This document shows positions 51,914 to 60,931 of a stretch of DNA of 64,000 bases, piece after piece. The notes under the pieces are model-generated. The model was not told where the DNA came from. It saw only the letters and a program-made list of their open reading frames with translations, and did no database searches. The stretch lies in NCBI RefSeq assembly GCF_019740355.2, contig NZ_CP091819.1:558001-622000 (forward strand), written 5' to 3'. Position 1 is the stretch's first letter. Each line of letters starts with the position of its first letter. This DNA is from Paracrocinitomix mangrovi (lineage in GTDB: Bacteria; Bacteroidota; Bacteroidia; Flavobacteriales_D; Crocinitomicaceae). Both the position numbers and the translations under genes were made by a program.

Positions 51914-53154
51914 TAAAGAGATATTTTTTATTTGTCGGATTGCTATTGATTAGCGAAATGTCCACTGCTTTTGAAGTATGGAACCAAAAAGCTAATATGC
52001 CGGCTACGGCAAGACATAGAACTGTTGCTTTTACAGTTGGAAACAAAGGCTATATGGGATTAGGACACTACAATTCTGGGCCCGGAGGAAACACCTATTT
52101 AAATGATATTTGGGAATACGATCCTGCTTCTAATACCTGGACTCAAAAAGCAGATTTCGCAGGTGGTTACAGATATCACGCAGTTGGAGTTGGTTATCAA
52201 AATGTAGCGTATGTAGGTACAGGAAGAGATCAAACTACTCCTCCAAGCCAGGCTTACACATTAGAAACTGATTGGTGGGAATTTGATCCATTAGCAAATT
52301 CATGGACTACAAAACCTCCTATTCCTGGTGTTGGAAGAAGAGGAGCTGTAGCATTTTTAATTGACGACATCATTTATGTAGGAACAGGACAAGTTTCTAC
52401 CGGATATACAGGAAGTTTTTACGCTTATGATATCACAAATGAGACATGGCTAACCAATATTCCTGATTTACCAGGAGGAGGCAGAACATCTGCCGTGGCT
52501 TTCACAATTGATGGAAAAGGATATGCAGGAACTGGTGGAGTTGGATGCGGATCAAATGATATTTATGAATACAAACCATCTACTAATCAATGGTTACCAA
52601 GACAACCCATTGGAGGTCCTATTAGAAATGAAGCATGTGGGTTTGCTGTAAATGGAAAAGGATATATTCTAACAGGCGACAATTGTTCGTCAGGCACAAA
52701 TTATGGTGATGTTTGGGAATATGACCCCAACACGGATACCTGGATTGAATTACCAGAGTTTCCGGGAACTGCCAGAAGATACATGAACGCATTTGTAATA
52801 GGAAACAAAGCATACTGCGGTTCGGGAACATCAGGAGTTAACTTCAACGATCTCTGGGAATATGATCAGGTTCTATCTACAATTGAAAGAGACCAATCTT
52901 TTATTAATATATCTCACTACCCTAACCCTGTTATTGATAAAACCAATTTTGAAGTCGGTAATTTGCCTCAAGGATTGTCATATGAACAATTAAATATCAA
53001 AATTTATAATCTTGCAGGACAAGTTGTTTTTGAATCTAACTTTGAACAAAACAACTTAATCTTTGAAAGAGGAAATGAACCAAACGGAAACTATGTTTAC
53101 AGCATTTGGTATGAAAATCAGATGGTAAAACATGGCAAAATGATCTTTATTTAA
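51910..53154 (+). CDS. T9SS-sorted kelch-repeat protein 1
   Basis: A 414-residue secreted protein: signal peptide (ends STAFE), then six kelch repeats of the Bacteroidota form R-xx-AV-x-F-x-I-x-x-K-G-Y-x-G-x-G ... WEYDPxxNxW (for example SNDIYEYKPSTNQWLP), giving a likely six-bladed propeller. A type A sorting domain follows (HYPNPVIDKTNFEVG, GNYVYSIWY). Kelch propellers bind proteins or glycans. It overlaps its neighbours by four bases (upstream) and one base (downstream). It resembles the next two products and is a product of tandem duplication. Confidence 0.88.
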   Translation: MIKRYFLFVGLLLISEMSTAFEVWNQKANMPATARHRTVAFTVGNKGYMGLGHYNSGPGGNTYLNDIWEYDPASNTWTQKADFAGGYRYHAVGVGYQNVAYVGTGRDQTTPPSQAYTLETDWWEFDPLANSWTTKPPIPGVGRRGAVAFLIDDIIYVGTGQVSTGYTGSFYAYDITNETWLTNIPDLPGGGRTSAVAFTIDGKGYAGTGGVGCGSNDIYEYKPSTNQWLPRQPIGGPIRNEACGFAVNGKGYILTGDNCSSGTNYGDVWEYDPNTDTWIELPEFPGTARRYMNAFVIGNKAYCGSGTSGVNFNDLWEYDQVLSTIERDQSFINISHYPNPVIDKTNFEVGNLPQGLSYEQLNIKIYNLAGQVVFESNFEQNNLIFERGNEPNGNYVYSIWYENQMVKHGKMIFI

Positions 53155-54377
53155 TGAAAAGACTTTTATTTATAACGGCTCTATTTTTCCTTTTCAGCTC
53201 ATACTCCCAACAAAATGACTGGGATAAAAGGGCTCCATTTTTAGGAGGAAAAAGAACCCAGGCAATTGGATTTTCAATTGGTGATTTTGGATATTTAGGT
53301 TCTGGCGTTGACACTGCTGAAATGACTCATAACGATTTGTGGAAGTTTGATCCGGCATTGAATCTATGGACTCAAGTAGCAAGCATGCCCGCTTCAACCA
53401 GAAGATGTGCATCTGCCATTACAATTGATGATAAGGCATATGTTGGACTAGGCGCAGATAGTGCTTCAAGTTGGGCCGGTACAATACTAAATGATTGGTG
53501 GCAATATGACGCAGTTGGTAACTCTTGGACCCAAAAAACTGCTTATCCGGGTGGTTATAACTATATCAATACTTATTATGGACCAGGAGTATATTACGCT
53601 ACAGCTTTTTCATTAAACGGTAAAGGCTATGTATGTGGTGGTAAAATGGGAGGTGATTTATACGCAGCAGATTTGTGGGAATATGATCCTATTTTAGATA
53701 CATGGACCAGAATGGCAGATTTTCCAGGACTAGACAGATATCAGCTCTCTAGTTTTGCCTTAGAAGGAAAAGGTTATGTAGGAATGGGTGTTGATCATGA
53801 TTTATACAATAAAGATTGGTGGCAATATGACCCAAATACTGATACCTGGGTAGAGGTTTCAAGTTTGCCAGGTGTTGAACGTGGATCAGCAAGCACATTT
53901 GTTATTGGCCAAAGAGGATTCGTTGTTTTTGGAAGTGACGGTGGGTACAAAGATGAATTGTGGGAGTACAATCCTTTTACAGATAGCTGGCAAATCAGAG
54001 CTAATTTCCCGGGGGACGGTAGAAAAAATGGTGTAGCCTTTACTGTAGGTGATTCGGCATATGCAGGTACAGGAAAAGGAGCAAGTGGTAAAAGAAGAAG
54101 CTTTTATCGATACTACCCTCTATTACCGGTAGGTGTGGAAGAAACTTTTGTAGATTTTAAGCTTTTTCCTAATCCAACAGCAGATTTTGTAACAATTTCA
54201 GGCTTAACTGATGTAAATATTCAACTAGAGATTGTGGACTTAAAAGGAGTTCTAGTTTTTAAAAGTAACGCTAAGACAATAGATCTTTCTACTGTAGAAA
54301 GCGGAAGCTATATTGTCAACATCTTCAACCAAGATCACCAACATCTAATCACCAAAAAACTGATCGTAAATAAATGA
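53154..54377 (+). CDS. T9SS-sorted kelch-repeat protein 2
   Basis: A 407-residue secreted protein: signal peptide (ends SYSQ), six kelch repeats (for example GKGYVCGGKMGGDLYAADLW, WWQYDPNTDTWVEV), then a type A sorting domain (LFPNPTADFVTIS, VESGSYIVNIF). The start ATG overlaps the preceding TAA (TAATG) and the stop overlaps the next ATG by four bases. Same architecture as kelch proteins 1 and 3 with clearly diverged blade sequences, so ancient rather than recent duplication. Confidence 0.88.
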   Translation: MKRLLFITALFFLFSSYSQQNDWDKRAPFLGGKRTQAIGFSIGDFGYLGSGVDTAEMTHNDLWKFDPALNLWTQVASMPASTRRCASAITIDDKAYVGLGADSASSWAGTILNDWWQYDAVGNSWTQKTAYPGGYNYINTYYGPGVYYATAFSLNGKGYVCGGKMGGDLYAADLWEYDPILDTWTRMADFPGLDRYQLSSFALEGKGYVGMGVDHDLYNKDWWQYDPNTDTWVEVSSLPGVERGSASTFVIGQRGFVVFGSDGGYKDELWEYNPFTDSWQIRANFPGDGRKNGVAFTVGDSAYAGTGKGASGKRRSFYRYYPLLPVGVEETFVDFKLFPNPTADFVTISGLTDVNIQLEIVDLKGVLVFKSNAKTIDLSTVESGSYIVNIFNQDHQHLITKKLIVNK

Positions 54378-55588
54378 AACTACTTGTTTTAGCTTTTTTA
54401 GTATCCACTTCGTTTTTAGCGATTTCACAGGATATTTGGACCCAAAAAGATTCACTAAATGGTCCTCCCCGCGCTAATGCTTCGGCTTTTGTCGTTTTAG
54501 ATAACGGATATGTCGTTGGTGGATATGATGGCTTCAGTAAAAAAAGAAGCATGGTATCTTATGATCCTATTCAAGATGATTGGGACAATGAAGAGCAATT
54601 GGGAGGAAATACAGGTGACGGACTAAACAGAGCATCTGCTGTTAGTTTCCAAGCATATGGTTTTGGATTCGTTTGTATGGGAGAAGGTGATGGATGGCTG
54701 TTCTCAGACCTATGGATGTATGACCCTTACAATGACACCTGGACTCAAATGGCGAACTTTCCTGGAGAAAGCCGAACACAGGCTGTAGCCTTTGAAATTG
54801 ATAATATTGGTTTTATAGGAACAGGTAAAGCAAGTGATTTTGCCACTTTTTTAAAAGATTTTTGGTCGTACGATTACCTTAGCAATAATTGGACTCAAGT
54901 TGCGGATTTCCCCGGCACTGCTAGATTAGATGCTGTTGGATGCACAATGGGCGGTAAAGGATATGTTGGTTTAGGTAAGGATGCTAATAGCTTACCCAAT
55001 GATTTTTATCAATACGATCCAATTAATGATACATGGTCTTCAATTGCAAGTTTTCCGGGTACAGCCAGAATGAATGCTGTAAGTTTTGCCAATTTTCCTC
55101 AACTCTTTGTTACAACTGGAGATGATGGTTTTAGTTATTTAAAAGATAATTGGGAATACAATTATTTTGGTGATTCATGGCAACAAGTTACCGACTTTCC
55201 CGGAGAAGCCAGATCAGGAGCAATCTCTTTTGTAATAGGAAACAGCCAATATGTCGGAACAGGATTCAATAGTGGTACTTATTATGATGATTTCTATGAA
55301 TATGTTTTTACACTTGATATTAAGGACCCTATTCAAATTGATGCCAACATCTACCCTAACCCTACAAACGGTGCATTTTCAATCATTCTGAGTGCTCTTT
55401 TCAATCAACCAACATTTGTACTTTATAATTCATCAGGAAAACAAATTTCATTGTTATCCCCTATCAACTCAGATAAAAATAAATTTACTTTTGAGATGCA
55501 AAATCTAACAAGCGGAACTTATTACCTATCAGTGTATGAATCTAATGAACTCAAAATCACTCAACCTATTATTTATTCTTCTCTTTAG
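54374..55588 (+). CDS. T9SS-sorted kelch-repeat protein 3
   Basis: A 404-residue secreted protein: signal peptide (ends LAISQ), six kelch-like repeats (GYVVGGYDGFSKKRSMVSYD through YVGTGFNSGTYYDDFYEY), then a type A sorting domain (IYPNPTNGAFSI, LTSGTYYLSVY). Some blades lack a classical GG pair. The last 53 bases overlap the start of the DUF4907 gene in another frame, an unusually long operon overlap. Confidence 0.87.
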   Translation: MKLLVLAFLVSTSFLAISQDIWTQKDSLNGPPRANASAFVVLDNGYVVGGYDGFSKKRSMVSYDPIQDDWDNEEQLGGNTGDGLNRASAVSFQAYGFGFVCMGEGDGWLFSDLWMYDPYNDTWTQMANFPGESRTQAVAFEIDNIGFIGTGKASDFATFLKDFWSYDYLSNNWTQVADFPGTARLDAVGCTMGGKGYVGLGKDANSLPNDFYQYDPINDTWSSIASFPGTARMNAVSFANFPQLFVTTGDDGFSYLKDNWEYNYFGDSWQQVTDFPGEARSGAISFVIGNSQYVGTGFNSGTYYDDFYEYVFTLDIKDPIQIDANIYPNPTNGAFSIILSALFNQPTFVLYNSSGKQISLLSPINSDKNKFTFEMQNLTSGTYYLSVYESNELKITQPIIYSSL

Positions 55589-55928
55589 TACTGTAGCTTT
55601 TTTGAGTTCTTGTAGTGATGAAGAAAAAGAAGTTGATCAAAGTATCGTTGGAAATAAAGAAGAAACAGAAGTAGTTGAAATTGAAGAAGCTGAAAGATAT
55701 TCGGCTATTAGTATTTACACTGAAAATATTGGCTGGGGATATCAAATCCTGGACAAAGGTACTCCTTACATAAATCAACCACATATCCCTGCCATTGAAG
55801 GAGTTCAAGGTTTTGAAAATGAAGAAGATGCACTCAAAGTGGCTCAGCTTGCAATCAAAAAAATTAATCAGGGAATAGTTCCTCCAACAATTTCAAAAGA
55901 AGAATTAGACAGTTTAGGGGTACTTTAA
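55536..55928 (+). CDS. DUF4907-type SPII lipoprotein
   Basis: A 130-residue lipoprotein: MNLMNSKSLNLLFILLFSTV, lipobox FLSSC, then SDEEKEV. After an acidic linker comes a compact domain of about 70 residues: NIGWGYQILDKGTPYINQPHI, then GVQGFENEEDALKVAQLAIKK. I recognise this as DUF4907, often seen beside kelch genes in Flavobacteriia. The ATG at 55545 is an alternative start. Its first 44-53 bases lie inside kelch gene 3, so translation is likely coupled. Function unknown; possibly an anchor or assembly partner for the kelch proteins. Confidence 0.8.
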   Translation: MNLMNSKSLNLLFILLFSTVAFLSSCSDEEKEVDQSIVGNKEETEVVEIEEAERYSAISIYTENIGWGYQILDKGTPYINQPHIPAIEGVQGFENEEDALKVAQLAIKKINQGIVPPTISKEELDSLGVL

Positions 55929-55944
55929 AAAAGTATTTTACTCC

Positions 55945-55952
55945 TATATTTG
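55945..55952 (+). promoter_or_regulatory. -7 element of the trkA-trkH operon
   Basis: TATATTTG fits TAnnTTTG and lies 19 bases before the TrkA ATG, after the end of the kelch operon. Confidence 0.45.
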
Positions 55953-55971
55953 TTTAATCTAGTTTTAAGTA

Positions 55972-57312
55972 ATGAATATAATTATTACAGGAGGAGGAGC
56001 TGTTGGATATCACATTGCAAAATTAATGGCAAGTGAATCTCAAAACATTTATCTTATAGATCAATGTAAGGACAGGCTTGCCTATGTACAGTCACATTTA
56101 GACGTTTTTGCTATACATGGAGACGCAAAGTCAATTAGCATTTTGAAAGAAGCTAAGGTTGAAAGTTGCGATCTATTAATTGCCGTAACAGCATCCGAAG
56201 AAACGAACCTTTTGGTGTCAATTCTGGCTAAAAAATTCGGAGCCAAAAGAGCCATTGCAAGGATTAACAATCTAGAGTTAAATGAGCAAGACAATGTGGA
56301 TTTGTTTACCTCATTAGGAGTGGATGCATTAATCTCCCCTGTTAGATTAGCTGCACAAGAAATTGTGCGACTAGTTGAGAATTCAGTATTTACTGATGAT
56401 CATGAATTTGAATCAGGAAAATTAAATGTTTTTGGAATCACTATTGACGACTCAAGTCCTTTGAAGGATAAAACCATCAGTGAAAGTGCTTATTTAAATC
56501 CTGAACTTGCTTTTAAACCTATTGCTTTACACAGAAGAGATAGAACAATTATAGTAAGCGCCGACACAAAGATTAAGGAAAATGATATCGTTTACTTTAT
56601 CTCTAATGATGAATCTATTAATCATGTGATAGATATCTGCGGAAAAGCCTGCTTTGATATTAAAAATATCATGATTCTGGGTGGAAGTAGTATCGGAATA
56701 TTAACTGCTCAATTATTGGAAAATAAGTACAACGTTACATTAATTGAGAAGAACAAAGAACTTTGTGAAGAAATTGCAGGGCAACTTAAAAACACTTTAG
56801 TTCTAAACATTGACGGACGTGATGTAACTGCTATTGAAGCCGAAGGATTAGAAGACATGGATGCATTTATTGCAGTAACAGGAGATTCTGAGTCAAATAT
56901 CATGTCATCTTTAGTTGCTAAAAACCACGGCGTTAAAAAGACAATCGCACGTGTTGAAAATATTGACTACATCCATTTATCTCAAAACATAGGAATTGAC
57001 ACATTGATCAACAAAAAGATTATTGCGGCTAGTAATATCTTTAAATATGTGAGAAAAGGAGAAGTTGAAGCTATAGCAAACTTACATGGTGTAGATGCTG
57101 AAATCATTGAGTTTGTAGTTAAACCTAATTCAAAGGTGACTAAAAAACGAATTAGAGATTTAAAATTTCCTAAAACCGCAAATATTTCAGGAGTTGTAAG
57201 AAACAATGTTGGATTTATTCCTTTTGGTGAATTTCAGTTACAAGAAGGAGATAGAGCGGTAGTATTTTCTCTTACCGAAACGGTTCACCAAATTGAGAAG
57301 TTTTTCCTGTAA
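55972..57312 (+). CDS. trkA: Trk potassium uptake system, peripheral protein TrkA
   Basis: A 446-residue cytoplasmic protein with two RCK units: the N-terminal NAD-binding motif GGGAVGYHIAKLMA at about 6-19 and a second LGGSSIGILTAQLLE near 235, each followed by a TrkA-C-like domain. It binds nucleotide and gates the TrkH channel. The TAA stop is directly followed by the trkH ATG, so the two proteins are made together. It is preceded by a -7 box at 55945. Confidence 0.94.
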   Translation: MNIIITGGGAVGYHIAKLMASESQNIYLIDQCKDRLAYVQSHLDVFAIHGDAKSISILKEAKVESCDLLIAVTASEETNLLVSILAKKFGAKRAIARINNLELNEQDNVDLFTSLGVDALISPVRLAAQEIVRLVENSVFTDDHEFESGKLNVFGITIDDSSPLKDKTISESAYLNPELAFKPIALHRRDRTIIVSADTKIKENDIVYFISNDESINHVIDICGKACFDIKNIMILGGSSIGILTAQLLENKYNVTLIEKNKELCEEIAGQLKNTLVLNIDGRDVTAIEAEGLEDMDAFIAVTGDSESNIMSSLVAKNHGVKKTIARVENIDYIHLSQNIGIDTLINKKIIAASNIFKYVRKGEVEAIANLHGVDAEIIEFVVKPNSKVTKKRIRDLKFPKTANISGVVRNNVGFIPFGEFQLQEGDRAVVFSLTETVHQIEKFFL

Positions 57313-58779
57313 ATGAGTAAAAAACTAATCAACGGAAATGTAATTGCGCATGTAGTTTCCTACAGCATTATTATGATGGGGGTATTAATGCTTCCGGCTG
57401 TCGCTACTGCTGCATATTATGGAGAAAGTGATTTAGAAGCGCTATGTTTCTCTTTTGTAATTACACTTGGGTCAGGTGGTTTACTAAGCTTTTTAACTAG
57501 AAAAAGTAAAGACGCTGAAATTAAAAAGCGTGATGGCTACTTAATAGTAACCCTAAGCTGGGTTTCCATGGCAATTTTTGCAACTCTCCCCTATCTTTTA
57601 AGTGGAGCTATCCCAAGTATTTCAAATGCATTTTTTGAATCCATGTCCGGATTAACAACTACCGGAGCCACTATTCTTGACGATATTGAATCCAAAAGTC
57701 ACGGTATTTTACTTTGGAGAAGTATGACGCAATGGATAGGTGGTATGGGAATTATTGTACTTACCATTGCCATTCTACCGCTTTTAGGAATTGGCGGTAT
57801 GGAACTTTTTGTTGCCGAAGCGCCCGGTCCTACTAAAGATAAAATTCATCCCAGAATTAAAGAAACAGCTAAAAGATTGTGGGCAATATATTTACTTATG
57901 ACCATTACAGAAACAGTCATTTTAATGTTTTGTGGAATGAGTTTTTATGATGCTATTAACCACTCTTTAACCACTACTTCTACTGGAGGATTCTCAACAA
58001 AACAAGACAGTATCGCAGCTTTTAATTCTCCTGTAATTGAAATGGTAATTGTATTCTTTATGTTCTTAGCTGGAACCAACTTTACTTTGATCTATTTTGG
58101 TTTTAAAGGAAAGTTTAGGCAATTCCTGAATAATGATGAATTCAAATATTATCTAGGTGCCGTTATTGGATTAATTGCTGTAATCACTCCAATCGTATAT
58201 TTTGAGGCTGATTTATCATTTGGCCGTTCTTTAAGAGATACAACCTTTCAGGTAGTAAGTATGATCACAACCACTGGATATGCTACAGCTGATTACACTT
58301 CTTGGGGTCCTTTAGCAACCTTTATTTTCTTCTTATTGTTATTCTCCGGAGCATCTGCAGGTTCAACTTCCGGAGGTATTAAAATTGTTAGGATCGTAAC
58401 ATTGATGAAAAATGGATTCTTAGAATTCAAAAAGAGATTGCATCCAAATGCGGTAATACCTGTTAACTTGAATAAGCAGACAATTCCTCCACATATTATC
58501 TACAATCTATTGGCCTTTATTTTTCTTTACCTATTTATTTTCACCGTAGGTGCTATTGTAATGACAGCTTTAGGTGAATCATTTGATGTTGCGCTTTCTT
58601 CTGTGGCTACTTCATTAGGTAACGTAGGACCTGGTATTGCGGAGGTTGGACCGGCTAATACATTTTCTCATATTTCTGATCCTGGAAAGTGGGTGTTGAG
58701 TTTCCTAATGTTATTTGGTCGTTTAGAACTCTTCACTGTAGCGCTTTTATTCACACCGTATTACTGGCGTAGAAATTAA
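57313..58779 (+). CDS. trkH: Trk potassium uptake protein TrkH
   Basis: A 488-residue membrane channel of the TrkH/TrkG/KtrB superfamily. Four filter loops with the conserved Gly are visible: SMSGLTTTGATIL, LTTTSTGGFST, SMITTTGYATAD and ATSLGNVGPG, in order, between paired helices. Residues PYLLSGAIPSISNAFFESMSG lead into the first filter. It takes up K+ with TrkA as regulator. Starts on the base after the TrkA stop. Confidence 0.94.
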   Translation: MSKKLINGNVIAHVVSYSIIMMGVLMLPAVATAAYYGESDLEALCFSFVITLGSGGLLSFLTRKSKDAEIKKRDGYLIVTLSWVSMAIFATLPYLLSGAIPSISNAFFESMSGLTTTGATILDDIESKSHGILLWRSMTQWIGGMGIIVLTIAILPLLGIGGMELFVAEAPGPTKDKIHPRIKETAKRLWAIYLLMTITETVILMFCGMSFYDAINHSLTTTSTGGFSTKQDSIAAFNSPVIEMVIVFFMFLAGTNFTLIYFGFKGKFRQFLNNDEFKYYLGAVIGLIAVITPIVYFEADLSFGRSLRDTTFQVVSMITTTGYATADYTSWGPLATFIFFLLLFSGASAGSTSGGIKIVRIVTLMKNGFLEFKKRLHPNAVIPVNLNKQTIPPHIIYNLLAFIFLYLFIFTVGAIVMTALGESFDVALSSVATSLGNVGPGIAEVGPANTFSHISDPGKWVLSFLMLFGRLELFTVALLFTPYYWRRN

Positions 58780-58834
58780 ATTAACAATCTTTCCGAGACT
58801 TTTCAACATCATCAATTTGCAGTACTATTTGCTG

Positions 58835-58842
58835 TAGATTTG
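58835..58842 (+). promoter_or_regulatory. -7 element four bases before a GTG start
   Basis: TAGATTTG fits TAnnTTTG and is followed by four bases and the GTG at 58847. It supports a leaderless transcript for the RecQ gene. Confidence 0.5.
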
Positions 58843-58846
58843 TTGT

Positions 58847-60931
58847 GTGATTAGGCCTGTAGAAATATTAAAGAGTGTTTTTGGATATGATTCATTTAGA
58901 CAGAATCAAGAAGAGATAATAGAACATGCATTAGCAGACCAGGATGCCCTGGTTATTATGCCAACAGGTGGAGGAAAATCAATTTGTTTTCAAATTCCTG
59001 CCATCATTAAACCTAATCTTACCCTTGTAATTTCTCCGCTCATCTCATTAATGAAAGATCAGGTTGAGAGTATAAGAGCCAATGGTGTAGATGTGGCCTA
59101 CTACAATAGTAGCATGACAGATTCACAAAGGCTGGAGGTAAGAAGAAATGCCGTTGAAAACAAGATAAAATTACTGTATTTATCTCCTGAAACCCTGATT
59201 AGTAGCATTGACTGGATAAAGCAGTTAAAAATAGATATGATTGCGGTAGATGAAGCGCACTGTGTTTCCATGTGGGGACATGACTTCAGGCCAGAATATC
59301 AGCAAATTGGTGAATTGCGTAAGCATTTCAAAAACAAACCAATGTTAGCTTTTACAGCTACTGCTGATAAAATCACCCGAAAAGATATCAGTGAAAAATT
59401 AAGTTTACAAAATCCTACTGTATTCATATCTTCATTTGATAGACCAAACCTATCATTAGCCGTTAGATCTCAAGTACCTAAAAAAGATAAGCAAAAGGAG
59501 GTTGTAAACTTCATCAAATCCAGAGGAGTAGAATCAGGTATAATTTATTGCCTGTCTAGAAAAGAAACAGAGGAATGGTCTAATTATCTGAATTCAAGAG
59601 GAATTAGTAGTAGATATTATCATGCAGGAATGCCTGCGGCTGAAAGAGACGCCGTACAAGAAGGTTTTATCAATGATAGTTATGACGTAATCTGCGCTAC
59701 AATTGCATTTGGAATGGGGATAGACAAGTCTAACGTTCGTTGGGTAATCCACAACAATCTTCCTAAAAACATTGAAGGGTTTTATCAAGAAATTGGTAGA
59801 GCCGGTAGAGATGGAATGCCTTCTGAAACAATTCTTTATTTTAACTATAGGGATGTTGTATTGCAAAAAGATTTTGTCAAAGAAAGTGATATAAAAGAGG
59901 TGTATCATGAAAAAATTAATCGCATGTTACAATATGCTGAATCTTCATCTTGCAGAAGAAGAATCTTATTGGCATATTTTGGAGAACACTTAACTGAGGA
60001 TTGCGGAAACTGTGATATTTGTGACTCCCCTCCTATTTTCATTGACGGAACAGTTATAGCTCAAAAGGCATTATCGGCAGCCTCACGTACAAATCAATCG
60101 GTTGGAATCAACTTATTGGTTAACGTTTTAAGAGGCGCACAAACCATGGATATATTTGAACAAAATCTGCATCAAATAAAAACTTATGGTGCGGGCAAAG
60201 AATATTCATTTAAACAATGGCAACACTTCATTAATCAATTAATCAATCTTGGAGCATTTGAAATTGCTTATGATGATAATATGAAGCTTAAAGTGACTTC
60301 ATTGGGTGATGCCATTCTAAAAGGAAATCAAGAGATTAAATTGCCTCAATACGAAGAGAAAGATTTGACATCTGGCAAAAAGAAAAAATCCTCTAATAAA
60401 CAGGCAGATGATGACGTAGTGACTGCATTAAAGCTTTGGAGAAAGGAAAAGGCGGCAGAAAACAAAGTTCCGGCATACGTTATTTTACATGATAATTCAG
60501 TTGATGAAATAGCAAAATTTTTACCCGCCGATTTAGAAGCACTTCAAAATATTCAAGGATTAGGAAAAGTTAAAATTCAAAGATTTGGAGCTGAAATAAT
60601 CAGCATTGTTCAGGAAAAAGGGAACAAAAAGATTTCCACCTACCAAAAGACGCTTAACCTTTATAGATCTGGTTTAAAGCTTGATCAGATTGCAGAGGCG
60701 AGGAATTTAAGCAGTACTACTATACTCAATCACCTTATTAAATTATACGAAGAAGGTAAGCGTATCAATTTATATGATTTTATAACGGAATTTGAAATTC
60801 AGCAGGTAAAAACTGTAAGAACGAAACTTAGCAATACTTATCAGCTAAAACCAATTCATGACGAATTAAAAGGCGAATTGCCTTATGAAAAAATCAGTGT
60901 TGCTATTGCGATTTTGGACGGTCATCATTGA
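58847..60931 (+). CDS. recQ: RecQ DNA helicase, full-length with RQC and HRDC
   Basis: A 694-residue helicase that starts with GTG; a TAG stop lies four codons upstream, so no earlier start exists. Walker A MPTGGGKSICFQ, Walker B AVDEAHCVSMWGHDFRP, FTATADK, and the arginine finger region IGRAGRDG. The zinc site is CRRRILLAYFGE with CGNCDIC. The RQC domain follows, then an HRDC domain at about 530-600 (LWRKEKAAENKVPAYVILHD) and a C-terminal helix-turn-helix tail (LYRSGLKLDQIAEARNLS). The last 29 bases overlap the convergent AI-2E gene. Confidence 0.94.
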   Translation: MIRPVEILKSVFGYDSFRQNQEEIIEHALADQDALVIMPTGGGKSICFQIPAIIKPNLTLVISPLISLMKDQVESIRANGVDVAYYNSSMTDSQRLEVRRNAVENKIKLLYLSPETLISSIDWIKQLKIDMIAVDEAHCVSMWGHDFRPEYQQIGELRKHFKNKPMLAFTATADKITRKDISEKLSLQNPTVFISSFDRPNLSLAVRSQVPKKDKQKEVVNFIKSRGVESGIIYCLSRKETEEWSNYLNSRGISSRYYHAGMPAAERDAVQEGFINDSYDVICATIAFGMGIDKSNVRWVIHNNLPKNIEGFYQEIGRAGRDGMPSETILYFNYRDVVLQKDFVKESDIKEVYHEKINRMLQYAESSSCRRRILLAYFGEHLTEDCGNCDICDSPPIFIDGTVIAQKALSAASRTNQSVGINLLVNVLRGAQTMDIFEQNLHQIKTYGAGKEYSFKQWQHFINQLINLGAFEIAYDDNMKLKVTSLGDAILKGNQEIKLPQYEEKDLTSGKKKKSSNKQADDDVVTALKLWRKEKAAENKVPAYVILHDNSVDEIAKFLPADLEALQNIQGLGKVKIQRFGAEIISIVQEKGNKKISTYQKTLNLYRSGLKLDQIAEARNLSSTTILNHLIKLYEEGKRINLYDFITEFEIQQVKTVRTKLSNTYQLKPIHDELKGELPYEKISVAIAILDGHH

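Noticed and set aside
59594-59908. Antisense open frame within recQ
   Set aside because: Conserved helicase motifs occupy the opposite strand; no independent support.
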